DNA of 64,000 nucleotides, taken from Roseobacter sp. HKCCD6576-2. Lineage in GTDB: Bacteria > Pseudomonadota > Alphaproteobacteria > Rhodobacterales > Rhodobacteraceae. The position numbers were made by a program, and so were the translations under genes. The stretch's first letter is position 1, and every line of letters begins with the position of its first letter. Where the stretch lies: the NCBI RefSeq assembly GCF_013179285.1, contig NZ_WVNW01000001.1, positions 930,001 to 994,000 of the forward strand. Direction: 5' to 3'. Positions 26,095-34,519 of this stretch are shown here, in pieces. A model generated the notes under the pieces. That model was not told the DNA's origin, ran no database searches, and saw only the letters and a list, made by a program, of their open reading frames with translations.

Positions 26095-26258
26095 TTTGTC
26101 ACCTTTTACGTTGAGAATGCTCTGGTCCTGCGCCTGCTGCGCTGCGGCGACATTGATCTGGGTCAAGATGCTGGAAGGTTTCGCTGCGACAAAATGGTTG
26201 CGAATGAAATGATGCCGCTAACAGCGGGGTTGAAGATGTCTAAGAGGCCGATAAACCG

Positions 26259-27863
26259 ATGAAATTATCTACAAACCTGATGGCGGGATCTGACACCGCA
26301 AAGGCCAACCGCGCCGCCCATCTCGAGGCGCTTGCCCTGGTGCAAGACGCGGCTGCACATGCAGCGGCGGGAGGCGGAGAGCGGGCGCGCGACCGGCATT
26401 TGTCGCGCGGTAAGATGCTGCCGCGCGAGCGGGTGGCGAACCTGCTCGACCCCGGTTCTCCGTTTCTGGAGGTGGGCGCGACGGCAGGCCATGAGATGTA
26501 TGACGGCGCGGCGCCCTGTGGCGGGGCGATTGCCGGTGTCGGGCGGGTGCATGGCCAGGAGGTCATGGTGGTTTGCAATGATGCGACGGTGAAGGGTGGG
26601 ACCTATTACCCGATCACCGTCAAGAAGCATTTGCGTGCGCAGGAGATTGCCGAGGAATGCCATCTGCCCTGCATCTATCTGGTTGATAGCGGCGGGGCGA
26701 ACTTGCCGAACCAGGATGAGGTCTTCCCGGACCGCGATCATTTCGGGCGGATTTTCTACAACCAGGCGCGGATGAGTGCCAAAGACATTCCGCAGATCGC
26801 CGTGGTGATGGGGTCTTGTACGGCGGGTGGCGCTTATGTGCCTGCGATGTCGGATGTGACGATCATCGTGAAAGAGCAGGGGACGATTTTCCTGGCCGGG
26901 CCGCCTCTGGTGAAGGCGGCAACCGGTGAGGTCGTGACGGCGGAGGATTTGGGCGGCGGCGATGTGCACACGCGGCTTTCTGGCGTGGCGGATTATCTGG
27001 CCGAGGATGACACCCATGCGTTGGCTTTGGCGCGGCGCGCGGTGCAATCGCTCAACCGGAGGAAACCTCAGACCGTGCAGTGGCAATCGCCCGAAGACCC
27101 GGCCTATGACCCGGAGGAACTGCTCTCGGTCGTGTCGTCCGCGTTGACCACGCCCTATGACATTCGCGAGGTGATTGCGCGGGTTGTGGATGGCTCACGG
27201 TTTGATGAGTTCAAGCCGCGGTTTGGCGAGACCCTTGTCTGCGGCTTTGCGCATCTGATGGGCTGCCCCGTGGGGATCATCGCCAATAATGGCGTGCTGT
27301 TCTCGGAAGCGGCGCAGAAGGCGGCGCATTTTGTGGAGCTCTGTTCGCAACGCTCTATCCCGCTGGTTTTCCTCCAGAATATCACCGGGTTTATGGTGGG
27401 GCGGAAGTATGAAAACGAAGGCATTGCGCGCCATGGTGCGAAGATGGTGACCGCCGTGGCCACGACCAACGTGCCAAAAATCACCATGGTGGTGGGCGGC
27501 TCCTTCGGGGCCGGGAATTATGGGATGGCCGGGCGCGCCTATCAGCCACGCTTCATGTGGTCCTGGCCCAATTCTCGGATTTCGGTGATGGGTGGCGAGC
27601 AGGCAGCAGGCGTTCTGGCCACCGTCAAGCGCGACGGGATCGAGCGGCAGGGCGGTACATGGTCTGCTGAGGAAGAGGCCGAATTCAAGCGTCCGACGCT
27701 GGAAATGTTCGAGGCGCAATCTCACCCGCTCTATGCCTCCGCCCGGCTGTGGGACGACGGCGTCATTGATCCCCGCAAAAGCCGCGAGGTGCTGGCTCTA
27801 TCCCTGAGCGCCGCGTTGAATGCCCCGATAGAGGAGACACGCTTTGGCGTGTTCAGGATGTGA
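26259..27863 (+). CDS. mccB: Methylcrotonoyl-CoA carboxylase, beta (carboxyltransferase) subunit
   Basis: 534 residues, the family length. It moves carboxyl from carboxybiotin to 3-methylcrotonyl-CoA in leucine breakdown. The N-terminal [27 protein letters not shown], the [23 protein letters not shown] block, the [22 protein letters not shown] block and the C-terminal [16 protein letters not shown] distinguish it from propionyl-CoA carboxylase. Its alpha partner is encoded at 28293, separated by a small ASCH gene. Confidence 0.96.
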   Translation: MKLSTNLMAGSDTAKANRAAHLEALALVQDAAAHAAAGGGERARDRHLSRGKMLPRERVANLLDPGSPFLEVGATAGHEMYDGAAPCGGAIAGVGRVHGQEVMVVCNDATVKGGTYYPITVKKHLRAQEIAEECHLPCIYLVDSGGANLPNQDEVFPDRDHFGRIFYNQARMSAKDIPQIAVVMGSCTAGGAYVPAMSDVTIIVKEQGTIFLAGPPLVKAATGEVVTAEDLGGGDVHTRLSGVADYLAEDDTHALALARRAVQSLNRRKPQTVQWQSPEDPAYDPEELLSVVSSALTTPYDIREVIARVVDGSRFDEFKPRFGETLVCGFAHLMGCPVGIIANNGVLFSEAAQKAAHFVELCSQRSIPLVFLQNITGFMVGRKYENEGIARHGAKMVTAVATTNVPKITMVVGGSFGAGNYGMAGRAYQPRFMWSWPNSRISVMGGEQAAGVLATVKRDGIERQGGTWSAEEEAEFKRPTLEMFEAQSHPLYASARLWDDGVIDPRKSREVLALSLSAALNAPIEETRFGVFRM

Positions 27864-27864
27864 T

Positions 27865-28293
27865 ATGAGCAGCACTCTCGAAGACGTCAAAACCCGGTAT
27901 CCCGGTGCGCAGACTTTCAAGTTTGGCGATAGCGCCACCATGAGCGCCGAACTTCTGGCGTTGGTCCGAGCCGGGGTTAAGACCGCGACTTGCGGTGCAC
28001 TTCGCGACTATCCTGAGGGCAGCGCCGACATGCCTGTCAAAGGGCGGCGCGATATCGCTTTGGAGTGGGATGACTGCCCGGCACTGGTGATCGAAACGGT
28101 CGAGGTCTCGGTTTGCCGGTACTGCGATGTGACTGAGGACTTTGCGTTGGCGGAAGGCGAAAACGAAACACTTGATGGCTGGCGAGAAGATCATCGCCGT
28201 TACTTCGAACGCAATGGCGGATTCGATCCAGAGATGGAGCTGGTTTGTGAGCGGTTTCGCATGGTCGAAGATCTGGCAGAGGAACAGCGCTAA
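27865..28293 (+). CDS. ASCH-domain protein
   Basis: 142 residues. The ATG at 27865 is one base after the mccB stop, and its own TAA shares a base with the mccA ATG (TAATG), so it is locked between the two carboxylase subunit genes. The ASCH (PUA-like) fold shows FKFGDSATMSAELLALVRAGVKTATCGAL with the G-x-K-x-x-T box, a central strand region PALVIETVEVSV, and the tail WREDHRRYFER that carries the conserved D/H residues. Relatives bind RNA or act as small amidohydrolases. A role in leucine breakdown is not known. Confidence 0.88.
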   Translation: MSSTLEDVKTRYPGAQTFKFGDSATMSAELLALVRAGVKTATCGALRDYPEGSADMPVKGRRDIALEWDDCPALVIETVEVSVCRYCDVTEDFALAEGENETLDGWREDHRRYFERNGGFDPEMELVCERFRMVEDLAEEQR

Positions 28294-30233
28294 TGTTCAA
28301 CAAAATCCTGATCGCGAACCGGGGCGAGATTGCCTGCCGGGTCATGGAAACGGCTCAGAAGATGGGCGTGTCCTGCGTCTCTGTCTACTCCGACGCGGAT
28401 GCGGAGGCCAAGCATGTTCAGATGGCGAACGAAGCCGTTCATATCGGTGGGTCGGCACCGGCTGAGAGCTATCTCAAGGGCGATGTAATCATTCGGGCGG
28501 CTCTGAAGAGCGGTGCGCAGGCGATCCATCCGGGATACGGGTTTCTGTCAGAGAACCCGGAGTTTGTGGAGGCTGTTGTAGCTGCGGGGCTGACGTTCAT
28601 TGGCCCATCGGCGGAGGCGATCCGCGCGATGGGTTTGAAGGATGCGGCCAAGGCGTTGATGCATGAGGCGGGTGTGCCGGTTGTGCCGGGCTATCACGGG
28701 GAGAACCAGGATCCGGAGCATCTTGCGGGCGCGGCGGATGCGATTGGCTACCCGGTATTGATCAAGGCCGTGGCCGGTGGTGGCGGCAAGGGGATGCGCA
28801 AGGTCGATGCGCCCGGCGGGTTCATGGAGGCTCTGGAAAGCGCCAAGGGCGAGGCCGCGACGGCGTTCGGCAATGACGCCGTTCTGATCGAGAAATTCGT
28901 TGAGAAGCCGCGCCATATCGAGGTGCAGGTGTTTGGCGATGGCGCGAAGGCGGTGCATCTCTTCGAACGCGATTGCTCGTTGCAGCGGCGGCACCAGAAG
29001 GTGATTGAGGAAGCCCCCGCACCTGGCATGACCGAAGAGATGCGGGCCGAGATGGGGATGGCCGCTGTCCGCGCCGCCGAAGCGATCGGCTATACGGGTG
29101 CCGGCACGGTGGAGTTTATCGTGGACGGCTCTGAGGGGCTTAGGCCCGATCGGTTCTGGTTCATGGAGATGAACACACGGTTGCAGGTTGAGCATCCCGT
29201 GACCGAGGCGATCACCGGGGTGGATTTAGTCGAATGGCAGCTACGCGTGGCGGCGGGCGAGGACCTGCCGGTGACACAAGACGCGCTTTCGATCAACGGC
29301 CATGCTTTTGAGGCCCGGCTCTATGCCGAGGATGTGCCGAAAGGGTTTTTGCCCGCGACGGGCACGCTGGCGCATTTGTCTTTCCCCGAGGGCGCGCGGT
29401 CCGATACCGGTGTCCGGCTCGGCGATACGATCAGCCCGTGGTATGATCCGATGATCGCCAAACTGATCGTCCATGGGCCGACCCGAGCGGTGGCGCTGAA
29501 CCGGTTGGAACAGGCGCTGGCGGGAACGGAAGTGGCCGGGTCGGTCACGAACCTGGCGTTCTTGCGAAAGCTGGCGCGCCATGAGGGCTTTGGCGCGGGC
29601 GATGTGGATACCGGACTGATTGATCGGGACCTAGAGGATTTGGCCGTTGATCCGGTGGCATGCACACGGACCCGGGCGCTTGCCGCATTGGGAGCGTTGG
29701 GGTTGGATGAAGGCGATGACCAACTGGCCGGGTTTGCGCTTTGGGCGCCGCTGAAACAGAGCGTGCAACTGAGCTATCGTGGTGAGGTTTTGACCTTCGG
29801 TGTTGAGACATTAGGGCCTGGACAGTTTCGCGTTTCGGGGGATGACAGCAGCCATGATGTGAGCCGCGCCTCTGGCGGATGGCAGATTGACGGGGCGGTG
29901 GTGGGCGCTCGGATACAGCGCCACGCGGCGGGTGTTTCGGTTTTCTGGGGCAACAATTATGGCTTTGATCTGATCGATCCTTTGGATGTCGTGGCCGACG
30001 GTGGCGCGGCGGCGGGGCGGATTGAAGCGCCCATGCCGGGGCTGGTGAAAACGGTTTTCGTCGAGGCGGGGCAGGCGGTGTCCAAGGGGGATCGGCTGGC
30101 CGTCTTGGAAGCGATGAAAATGGAACATACGCTGAGTGCCGGGCGCGACGGGGCGGTGGCCGAAGTCTTGGTCGAGGCCGGGGCACAGGTCGAAGCGGGC
30201 GCGGCGCTGATTGTTCTGGAGGAGGAGACATGA
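28293..30233 (+). CDS. mccA: Methylcrotonoyl-CoA carboxylase, alpha (biotin) subunit
   Basis: 646 residues. Biotin carboxylase domain (about 1-445): FNKILIANRGEIACRVMETA, the ATP-grasp loop AVAGGGGKGMRKV and FMEMNTRLQVEHPVTEAITGVDLVEWQL. A C-terminal biotinyl domain (about 570-645) carries the acceptor K609 in LEAMKMEHT. The middle part is the MCC-type BT linker. The biotin would be attached by BirA, encoded at 57350. A double-palindrome element lies 7 nt after the stop. Confidence 0.97.
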   Translation: MFNKILIANRGEIACRVMETAQKMGVSCVSVYSDADAEAKHVQMANEAVHIGGSAPAESYLKGDVIIRAALKSGAQAIHPGYGFLSENPEFVEAVVAAGLTFIGPSAEAIRAMGLKDAAKALMHEAGVPVVPGYHGENQDPEHLAGAADAIGYPVLIKAVAGGGGKGMRKVDAPGGFMEALESAKGEAATAFGNDAVLIEKFVEKPRHIEVQVFGDGAKAVHLFERDCSLQRRHQKVIEEAPAPGMTEEMRAEMGMAAVRAAEAIGYTGAGTVEFIVDGSEGLRPDRFWFMEMNTRLQVEHPVTEAITGVDLVEWQLRVAAGEDLPVTQDALSINGHAFEARLYAEDVPKGFLPATGTLAHLSFPEGARSDTGVRLGDTISPWYDPMIAKLIVHGPTRAVALNRLEQALAGTEVAGSVTNLAFLRKLARHEGFGAGDVDTGLIDRDLEDLAVDPVACTRTRALAALGALGLDEGDDQLAGFALWAPLKQSVQLSYRGEVLTFGVETLGPGQFRVSGDDSSHDVSRASGGWQIDGAVVGARIQRHAAGVSVFWGNNYGFDLIDPLDVVADGGAAAGRIEAPMPGLVKTVFVEAGQAVSKGDRLAVLEAMKMEHTLSAGRDGAVAEVLVEAGAQVEAGAALIVLEEET

Positions 30234-30240
30234 GCGGCGG

Positions 30241-30282
30241 CAAATTCTTGCAAGAATTTGGACCGGAATTTTGCAAAATTCC
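30241..30282. repeat. Double-palindrome element (type B, copy 2)
   Basis: CAAATTCTTGCAAGAATTTG (30241-30260) and GGAATTTTGCAAAATTCC (30265-30282) are both perfect palindromes, separated by GACC. It starts 7 nt after the mccA stop and is the best-preserved copy; compare 22663-22705. Confidence 0.85.
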
Positions 30283-30306
30283 GCGCTCCCATCCGGCGGG
30301 CGCACA

Positions 30307-30966
30307 ATGATCCGCCTTCATCACGTCCCGTGGTCCCGGTCGTTCCGGGTGCTGTGGTTGTTGCAAGAAATGGGGGTCACGCCTGACTTGGTGCGCTACC
30401 GGATCGGCGACAAAGCGATGCGGGAAGAGGGGCTTTTGGCGCACTCGCCCGGGGGACGTATCCCGGCGCTGGAGATCGATGGCATCACGGTCTTCGAGAG
30501 CGCGGCGGTCCTGCAATATCTTTGCGAGAGCCGCCCGGAATTAGGATTCGGTCGGGCGCCGGGCGACCCGGATCGGGTGGCCTATTTGGAGGCGATGGGG
30601 TTTGCCGAGACCATGGCCTCGCTGATCGAGCAACTGAACCTAAACCATCTGTTCTTGCGTCCGCCCGCCAAGCCGTCCCCTGCGGTGGTGAAGCTCAACA
30701 CTTTGCGGTTGAAGGCGACATTGGACGCGTTCGATCGGATGATCGCGGGCGAATACATCCTGCCCTCGGGGTTCTCGGCGGCGGATGCGATGATGGGGTT
30801 CAACCTCTTTGCCGCGCCCTATTACGTGAAACTCGATCCATGGCCGGGATTGCAGGCGTATTGGGAGCGGCTTTCGTCGCGGCCCGCGTTTCAAGCGGCA
30901 GCGACGCTTGAAGGCCCGCAGGAATTCTATGGCCAGGATTTTTATGAGGTGCCAAGCGATGGGTGA
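30307..30966 (+). CDS. Glutathione S-transferase-family protein
   Basis: 219 residues from the ATG at 30307; the frame is open further upstream through the repeat element but has no start context there. The thioredoxin-like N-terminus has IRLHHVPWSRSFRVLWLLQEMG, with Ser in WSRSFR at the catalytic position, GGRIPALEIDGITVFESAAVLQYL is the glutathione (gamma-glutamyl) site, and the helical C-terminal domain follows from about residue 85. Substrate unknown. It overlaps mvaB by 8 nt, so it is part of the leucine operon. Confidence 0.9.
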   Translation: MIRLHHVPWSRSFRVLWLLQEMGVTPDLVRYRIGDKAMREEGLLAHSPGGRIPALEIDGITVFESAAVLQYLCESRPELGFGRAPGDPDRVAYLEAMGFAETMASLIEQLNLNHLFLRPPAKPSPAVVKLNTLRLKATLDAFDRMIAGEYILPSGFSAADAMMGFNLFAAPYYVKLDPWPGLQAYWERLSSRPAFQAAATLEGPQEFYGQDFYEVPSDG

Positions 30967-31810
30967 GTTCGTCGAGATTTTCGAGGTTGGCCCGCGGGAC
31001 GGCCTACAAAATGAGAAACGGGAGATTCCGACGGCAGAAAAGATCGCCCTGGTCGATGCGCTGAGCCAGGCGGGGTTTCGGCGGATCGAGGTGGCGAGTT
31101 TCGTCAGCCCGAAATGGGTGCCGCAGATGGCCGATAGCGCCGATGTTTTGGCGGGCATTACCCGGGGCGACGGCATTCGCTATGCCGCGCTGACCCCAAA
31201 TATGCGCGGCTATGAGGCGGCGCTTGCGGCCAAGGCCGATGAGATCGCCATTTTTGGCTCGGCCTCGGAAGGGTTCTCGCAGGCCAACATCAATGCCTCG
31301 ATTGCGGAGAGTCTGGAGCGGTTCCGGCCTGTGGTGGAGGCTGCGCGGCATATCGATCTGCCGGTGCGCGGGTATGTGAGCTGCGTCACCGATTGCCCCT
31401 ATGATGGGCCGACCGATCCGGGGCAGGTGGCGAAGGTCGCCGATCAGCTTTTTGCTATGGGCTGTTATGAAATCTCTCTCGGTGACACGATTGGGCAGGC
31501 AACGCCCGATAGCATCGCGCGCATGCTTTTGGCGGTGCGCGATGTGGTGCCCGTTGGGCGCTTGGCGGGGCATTACCATGACACAAGCGGACGGGCGCTC
31601 GACAATATCGACGCCTCGCTCAGCCTGGGCGTGCGGGTGTTCGACGCCGCTGTCGGCGGTTTGGGCGGATGCCCTTATGCGCCGGGGGCGGCGGGAAATG
31701 TGGCGACGGAGGCTGTCGTGCGGCATCTTGGGGCGCTTGGTTATGAGACCGGCTTGGATTTAGCAGCGGTAGAGGCGGCGGCGGAAACGGCAAAAGCGAT
31801 GCGGGCATGA
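30959..31810 (+). CDS. mvaB: Hydroxymethylglutaryl-CoA lyase
   Basis: 283 residues. It splits HMG-CoA to acetyl-CoA and acetoacetate, the last step of leucine breakdown. Motifs: EIFEVGPRDGLQNEKREIPT at the start with the R-D-G-L-Q-N substrate site, GCYEISLGDTIGQATPDS, the metal ligands in HYHDTSGRALDNI and the catalytic Cys loop GGLGGCPYAPGAAGNV. The ATG at 30959 is chosen because the barrel begins immediately after it. It overlaps the GST gene by 8 nt and the SDR gene by 4 nt. Confidence 0.96.
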   Translation: MGEFVEIFEVGPRDGLQNEKREIPTAEKIALVDALSQAGFRRIEVASFVSPKWVPQMADSADVLAGITRGDGIRYAALTPNMRGYEAALAAKADEIAIFGSASEGFSQANINASIAESLERFRPVVEAARHIDLPVRGYVSCVTDCPYDGPTDPGQVAKVADQLFAMGCYEISLGDTIGQATPDSIARMLLAVRDVVPVGRLAGHYHDTSGRALDNIDASLSLGVRVFDAAVGGLGGCPYAPGAAGNVATEAVVRHLGALGYETGLDLAAVEAAAETAKAMRA

Positions 31811-32556
31811 CGCCGCGCCATGCCGTGATCGTGGGGGCCGGTCCCGGGCTTGGCGAGGCCCTTGCGCGGCGTTTCTTGAGCGGCGGCGCCAAAGTGAGCC
31901 TGATTGCCCGCGCAGAGGACCGCCTTGCGACGATGGCGACCGAGCTTCGGTCTGATTATCAAAAACCGGTAGCTTGGCGGGCTGCGGATGCCGGACAGCC
32001 CGATGTGTTAACTGCGGCCATCGCCGAATTGAGCGCGGAGCAGGGCGCACCAGATGTCCTTATCTACAACGCGGCGGTTCTACGGTCGCAAATGCCGCTG
32101 GGATTGGCACCCGAGACCTTGCTGGCGGAAACACGGGTCAATCTGGTTGGGGCATTGGCCGCCGCGCAAGCTGTCGCGCCTACGATGGTGGCAGCCGGGC
32201 GGGGGGCAATTCTTTTCACTGGCGGCGGGCTTGCGCTTGAGCCGTATCCGGAATGGACCTCCTTAGCAATTGGCAAAGCCGGTCTGCGCAGTTTGTCCTT
32301 TAGTCTTTACAAAGACTTGTCGCCGAAAGGTGTGCATGTTGCGGTGATCGCGGTCTGTGGTTTGGTGGTGCCTGGCGGCCTCTTTGACCCCGATGATATC
32401 GCTGAGGAGTATTGGCGCCTTTCTGTCGCGCCTAAGGGGCTCGCCGATCGCGAGCGCATTATTCAACCAACCGGAAGCGACCCGTTTTATAACGATCCCG
32501 AGCGACGGCATCGGGAGACCACGGTTCCGCCGATGCACTTGAAAGAAGGAACCTGA
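31807..32556 (+). CDS. SDR-fold protein lacking the usual catalytic Tyr
   Basis: 249 residues, overlapping mvaB by 4 nt. The nucleotide-binding motif is VGAGPGLGEALARRF and VLIYNAAVLR replaces the NNAG motif. At the active site the sequence runs ILFTGGGLALEPYPEWTSLAIGKAGLR: the Lys is present but the residue four before it is Leu rather than Tyr, and the Ser is Gly or Thr. Classical SDR catalysis is therefore doubtful. It could be a non-classical reductase or a binding protein. Its place in the operon suggests a link with acyl-CoA metabolism. Confidence 0.85.
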   Translation: MTPRHAVIVGAGPGLGEALARRFLSGGAKVSLIARAEDRLATMATELRSDYQKPVAWRAADAGQPDVLTAAIAELSAEQGAPDVLIYNAAVLRSQMPLGLAPETLLAETRVNLVGALAAAQAVAPTMVAAGRGAILFTGGGLALEPYPEWTSLAIGKAGLRSLSFSLYKDLSPKGVHVAVIAVCGLVVPGGLFDPDDIAEEYWRLSVAPKGLADRERIIQPTGSDPFYNDPERRHRETTVPPMHLKEGT

Positions 32557-32557
32557 G

Positions 32558-33343
32558 ATGACCGAGACACTTTCCATTGCAGTCGATGGACGCGGAGTGG
32601 CGACGGTTACGCTGAACCGAGTCGAAAAACACAATGCGCTTGATGCGCAGATGATTGCGGAGTTGACGGAGACGGCGGACCGGCTGGGGCGTGATCCGGC
32701 GGTGCGGGTGGTGGTTTTGACCGGAGCGGGGCGGAGCTTTTGCGCGGGTGGTGATCTCACGTGGATGAAGGCGCAGATGGCGGCAGACGGTGCAACGCGG
32801 GCGGCGGAGGCCCGCAAACTGGCGGATATGCTCGGCGCGCTTGATCGGATGCCGAAACCGCTGATCGGTCGGGTGCAGGGGCAGGCTTTTGGCGGCGGCG
32901 TTGGCATGATGTCGGTCTGCGATGTTGCGATTGGGGTCGATAGCGCGAAGTTTGGATTGACTGAGGTGCGGTTGGGGCTGATCCCGGCGACCATCGGGCC
33001 GTATGTCGTTGCCCGGATGGGCGCGGCAAAGGCGCGGCGGGTGTTTTTCTCCGGCCGGGTCTTTGGCGCAGCAGAGGCGGTGGAGCTGGACCTTCTGGCG
33101 CGCGTGGTGCCCGAGGCAGAGCTAGATGCGGCGGTGGAGCGTGAGATTGCGCCTTATCTGAATGCGGCCCCGGGCGCTGTTGCGGAGGGCAAGGCCGTGG
33201 TTGCCGCGCTTGGCACGCGGATCGGCGAGGCTGAGGTGGCGATGTCGGTCGAGGCCTTGGTGACCCGGTGGGAGAGTGCCGAAAGCGCCGAGGGGATTGG
33301 GGCGTTTTTTGACAAGCGCAAGCCGGGCTGGGCGGCCCCCTGA
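32558..33343 (+). CDS. liuC: Enoyl-CoA hydratase family, probable methylglutaconyl-CoA hydratase
   Basis: 261 residues of crotonase fold. TLNRVEKHNALDAQMIAEL, the oxyanion-hole segment GAGRSFCAGGDLTWMKAQ and GQAFGGGVGMMSVCDVAIG with LTEVRLGLIPATIGPYV are typical. The WMK after the GGDL motif fits methylglutaconyl-CoA hydratases. With ivd, mccBA and mvaB it completes the path from isovaleryl-CoA to acetyl-CoA plus acetoacetate; the specific function is inferred from that context. Confidence 0.9.
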   Translation: MTETLSIAVDGRGVATVTLNRVEKHNALDAQMIAELTETADRLGRDPAVRVVVLTGAGRSFCAGGDLTWMKAQMAADGATRAAEARKLADMLGALDRMPKPLIGRVQGQAFGGGVGMMSVCDVAIGVDSAKFGLTEVRLGLIPATIGPYVVARMGAAKARRVFFSGRVFGAAEAVELDLLARVVPEAELDAAVEREIAPYLNAAPGAVAEGKAVVAALGTRIGEAEVAMSVEALVTRWESAESAEGIGAFFDKRKPGWAAP

Positions 33344-33464
33344 GAGATTGCGCCCGCTGGCGCGGTCGCCGGGGCGTCCTCGCGGACGCTCGGACGCAGC
33401 ACGAATTTGCGATGGTGTCCCGCGGAGCGCGGCGTATTTCTAGGGAAGATGAGAGGAGCCGGGT

Positions 33465-34442
33465 GTGAAAGCAATTTGGTATGAAGGATTTGGCCCTGCC
33501 AAGGACGTTTTGACATTTGGCGAGATGGCCGATCCTGAGCCGGGGCCGGGCGAGGTCTTGGTGCGTGTCAAAGCCTCGGGGATCAACCCCTCGGATGTAA
33601 AACTCCGGGGAGGCGCGCGCCCGGGGGCCGTGATGGCCTATCCGCGCGTGGTGCCACATTCCGATGGGGCGGGCATTATCGAGGCGGTTGGCGCGGGCGT
33701 GAATCCGGGCCGGGTTGGCGATCGGGTCTGGCTTTGGAATGCGCAGTGGCAGCGGGCCTTTGGGACGGCGGCTGAACTGGTCGCTCTGCCGGACGCGCAG
33801 GCGGTGCCTTTGCCGGACGGAACCTCCTTTGCCGAAGGGGCGTGTTTCGGCATTCCGGCGATGACCGCATGGATGGCGGTTTGCGGCGACGGGCCGGTCG
33901 AGGGGCAGACCATTTTGGTGACTGGCGGGGCCGGAACCGTGGGGCGCTATGCCTGCCAGATGGCGGCATTGGCGGGCGCGCGGGTGATCACCACCGTCTC
34001 CTCGGCAGAGAAAGGCGCGCATTCGACTGCCGAGACCTGGATCAACTACCGCACTGACGATGTGGCGAGCGCGGTCATGGATCTGACCGACGGCGCGGGG
34101 GTCGACCGGATTGTCGAAGTGGATTTTGCCGCCAATCAGGCGATGAGCCTCGCTATGGTGAAACCCGGCGGAGTGATCGCCTCCTATGCTTCGGCCAGTG
34201 AGCAGGTGCCACGGCTCGAGTTCTATCCGTTCATGTTCAAAAACGTGAAACTGCACATGCTGATTTGCTATCAGATGGCCCTGGCCGATCATCGGCGGGG
34301 CGAGGCGCAGCTGACAGACTGGCTGGAGGCCGGTGAGCTGTCTCATGCGGTGGTGCCGGGCGGACGCCTGGCCGATTGCGCCGCCGCTCATGAATTGGTT
34401 GAGGCCGGGCAAAAACTCGGAACTGTTGTGATCGATATTTGA
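33465..34442 (+). CDS. NADPH:quinone oxidoreductase-like (zeta-crystallin type) protein
   Basis: 325 residues. A GroES-like N-terminal domain (about 1-125, ADPEPGPGEVLVRVKASGINPSDVKLRGG) and a Rossmann domain with ILVTGGAGTVGRYACQMAALAGARVI are visible; there are no zinc-ligand cysteines, so it is the zinc-free medium-chain type that reduces quinones or enones. It follows liuC after 121 nt and has a start at GTG 33465. Whether it belongs to the leucine pathway is unclear. Confidence 0.9.
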   Translation: MKAIWYEGFGPAKDVLTFGEMADPEPGPGEVLVRVKASGINPSDVKLRGGARPGAVMAYPRVVPHSDGAGIIEAVGAGVNPGRVGDRVWLWNAQWQRAFGTAAELVALPDAQAVPLPDGTSFAEGACFGIPAMTAWMAVCGDGPVEGQTILVTGGAGTVGRYACQMAALAGARVITTVSSAEKGAHSTAETWINYRTDDVASAVMDLTDGAGVDRIVEVDFAANQAMSLAMVKPGGVIASYASASEQVPRLEFYPFMFKNVKLHMLICYQMALADHRRGEAQLTDWLEAGELSHAVVPGGRLADCAAAHELVEAGQKLGTVVIDI

Positions 34443-34519
34443 TCGCGGCTTTGTTTTTGCGACACCTGTGCTAGCTTTCCCTAGCCGGCCCCGCAAAGAG
34501 GGCCAGACCGGGAGGATCC

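Noticed and set aside
33344-33464. Possible regulatory element between liuC and the quinone reductase gene
   Set aside because: A short GCGTCC-TCGC-GGACGC stem is present at 33374-33389 but the arms are only 6 bp and no promoter or tail supports a function.
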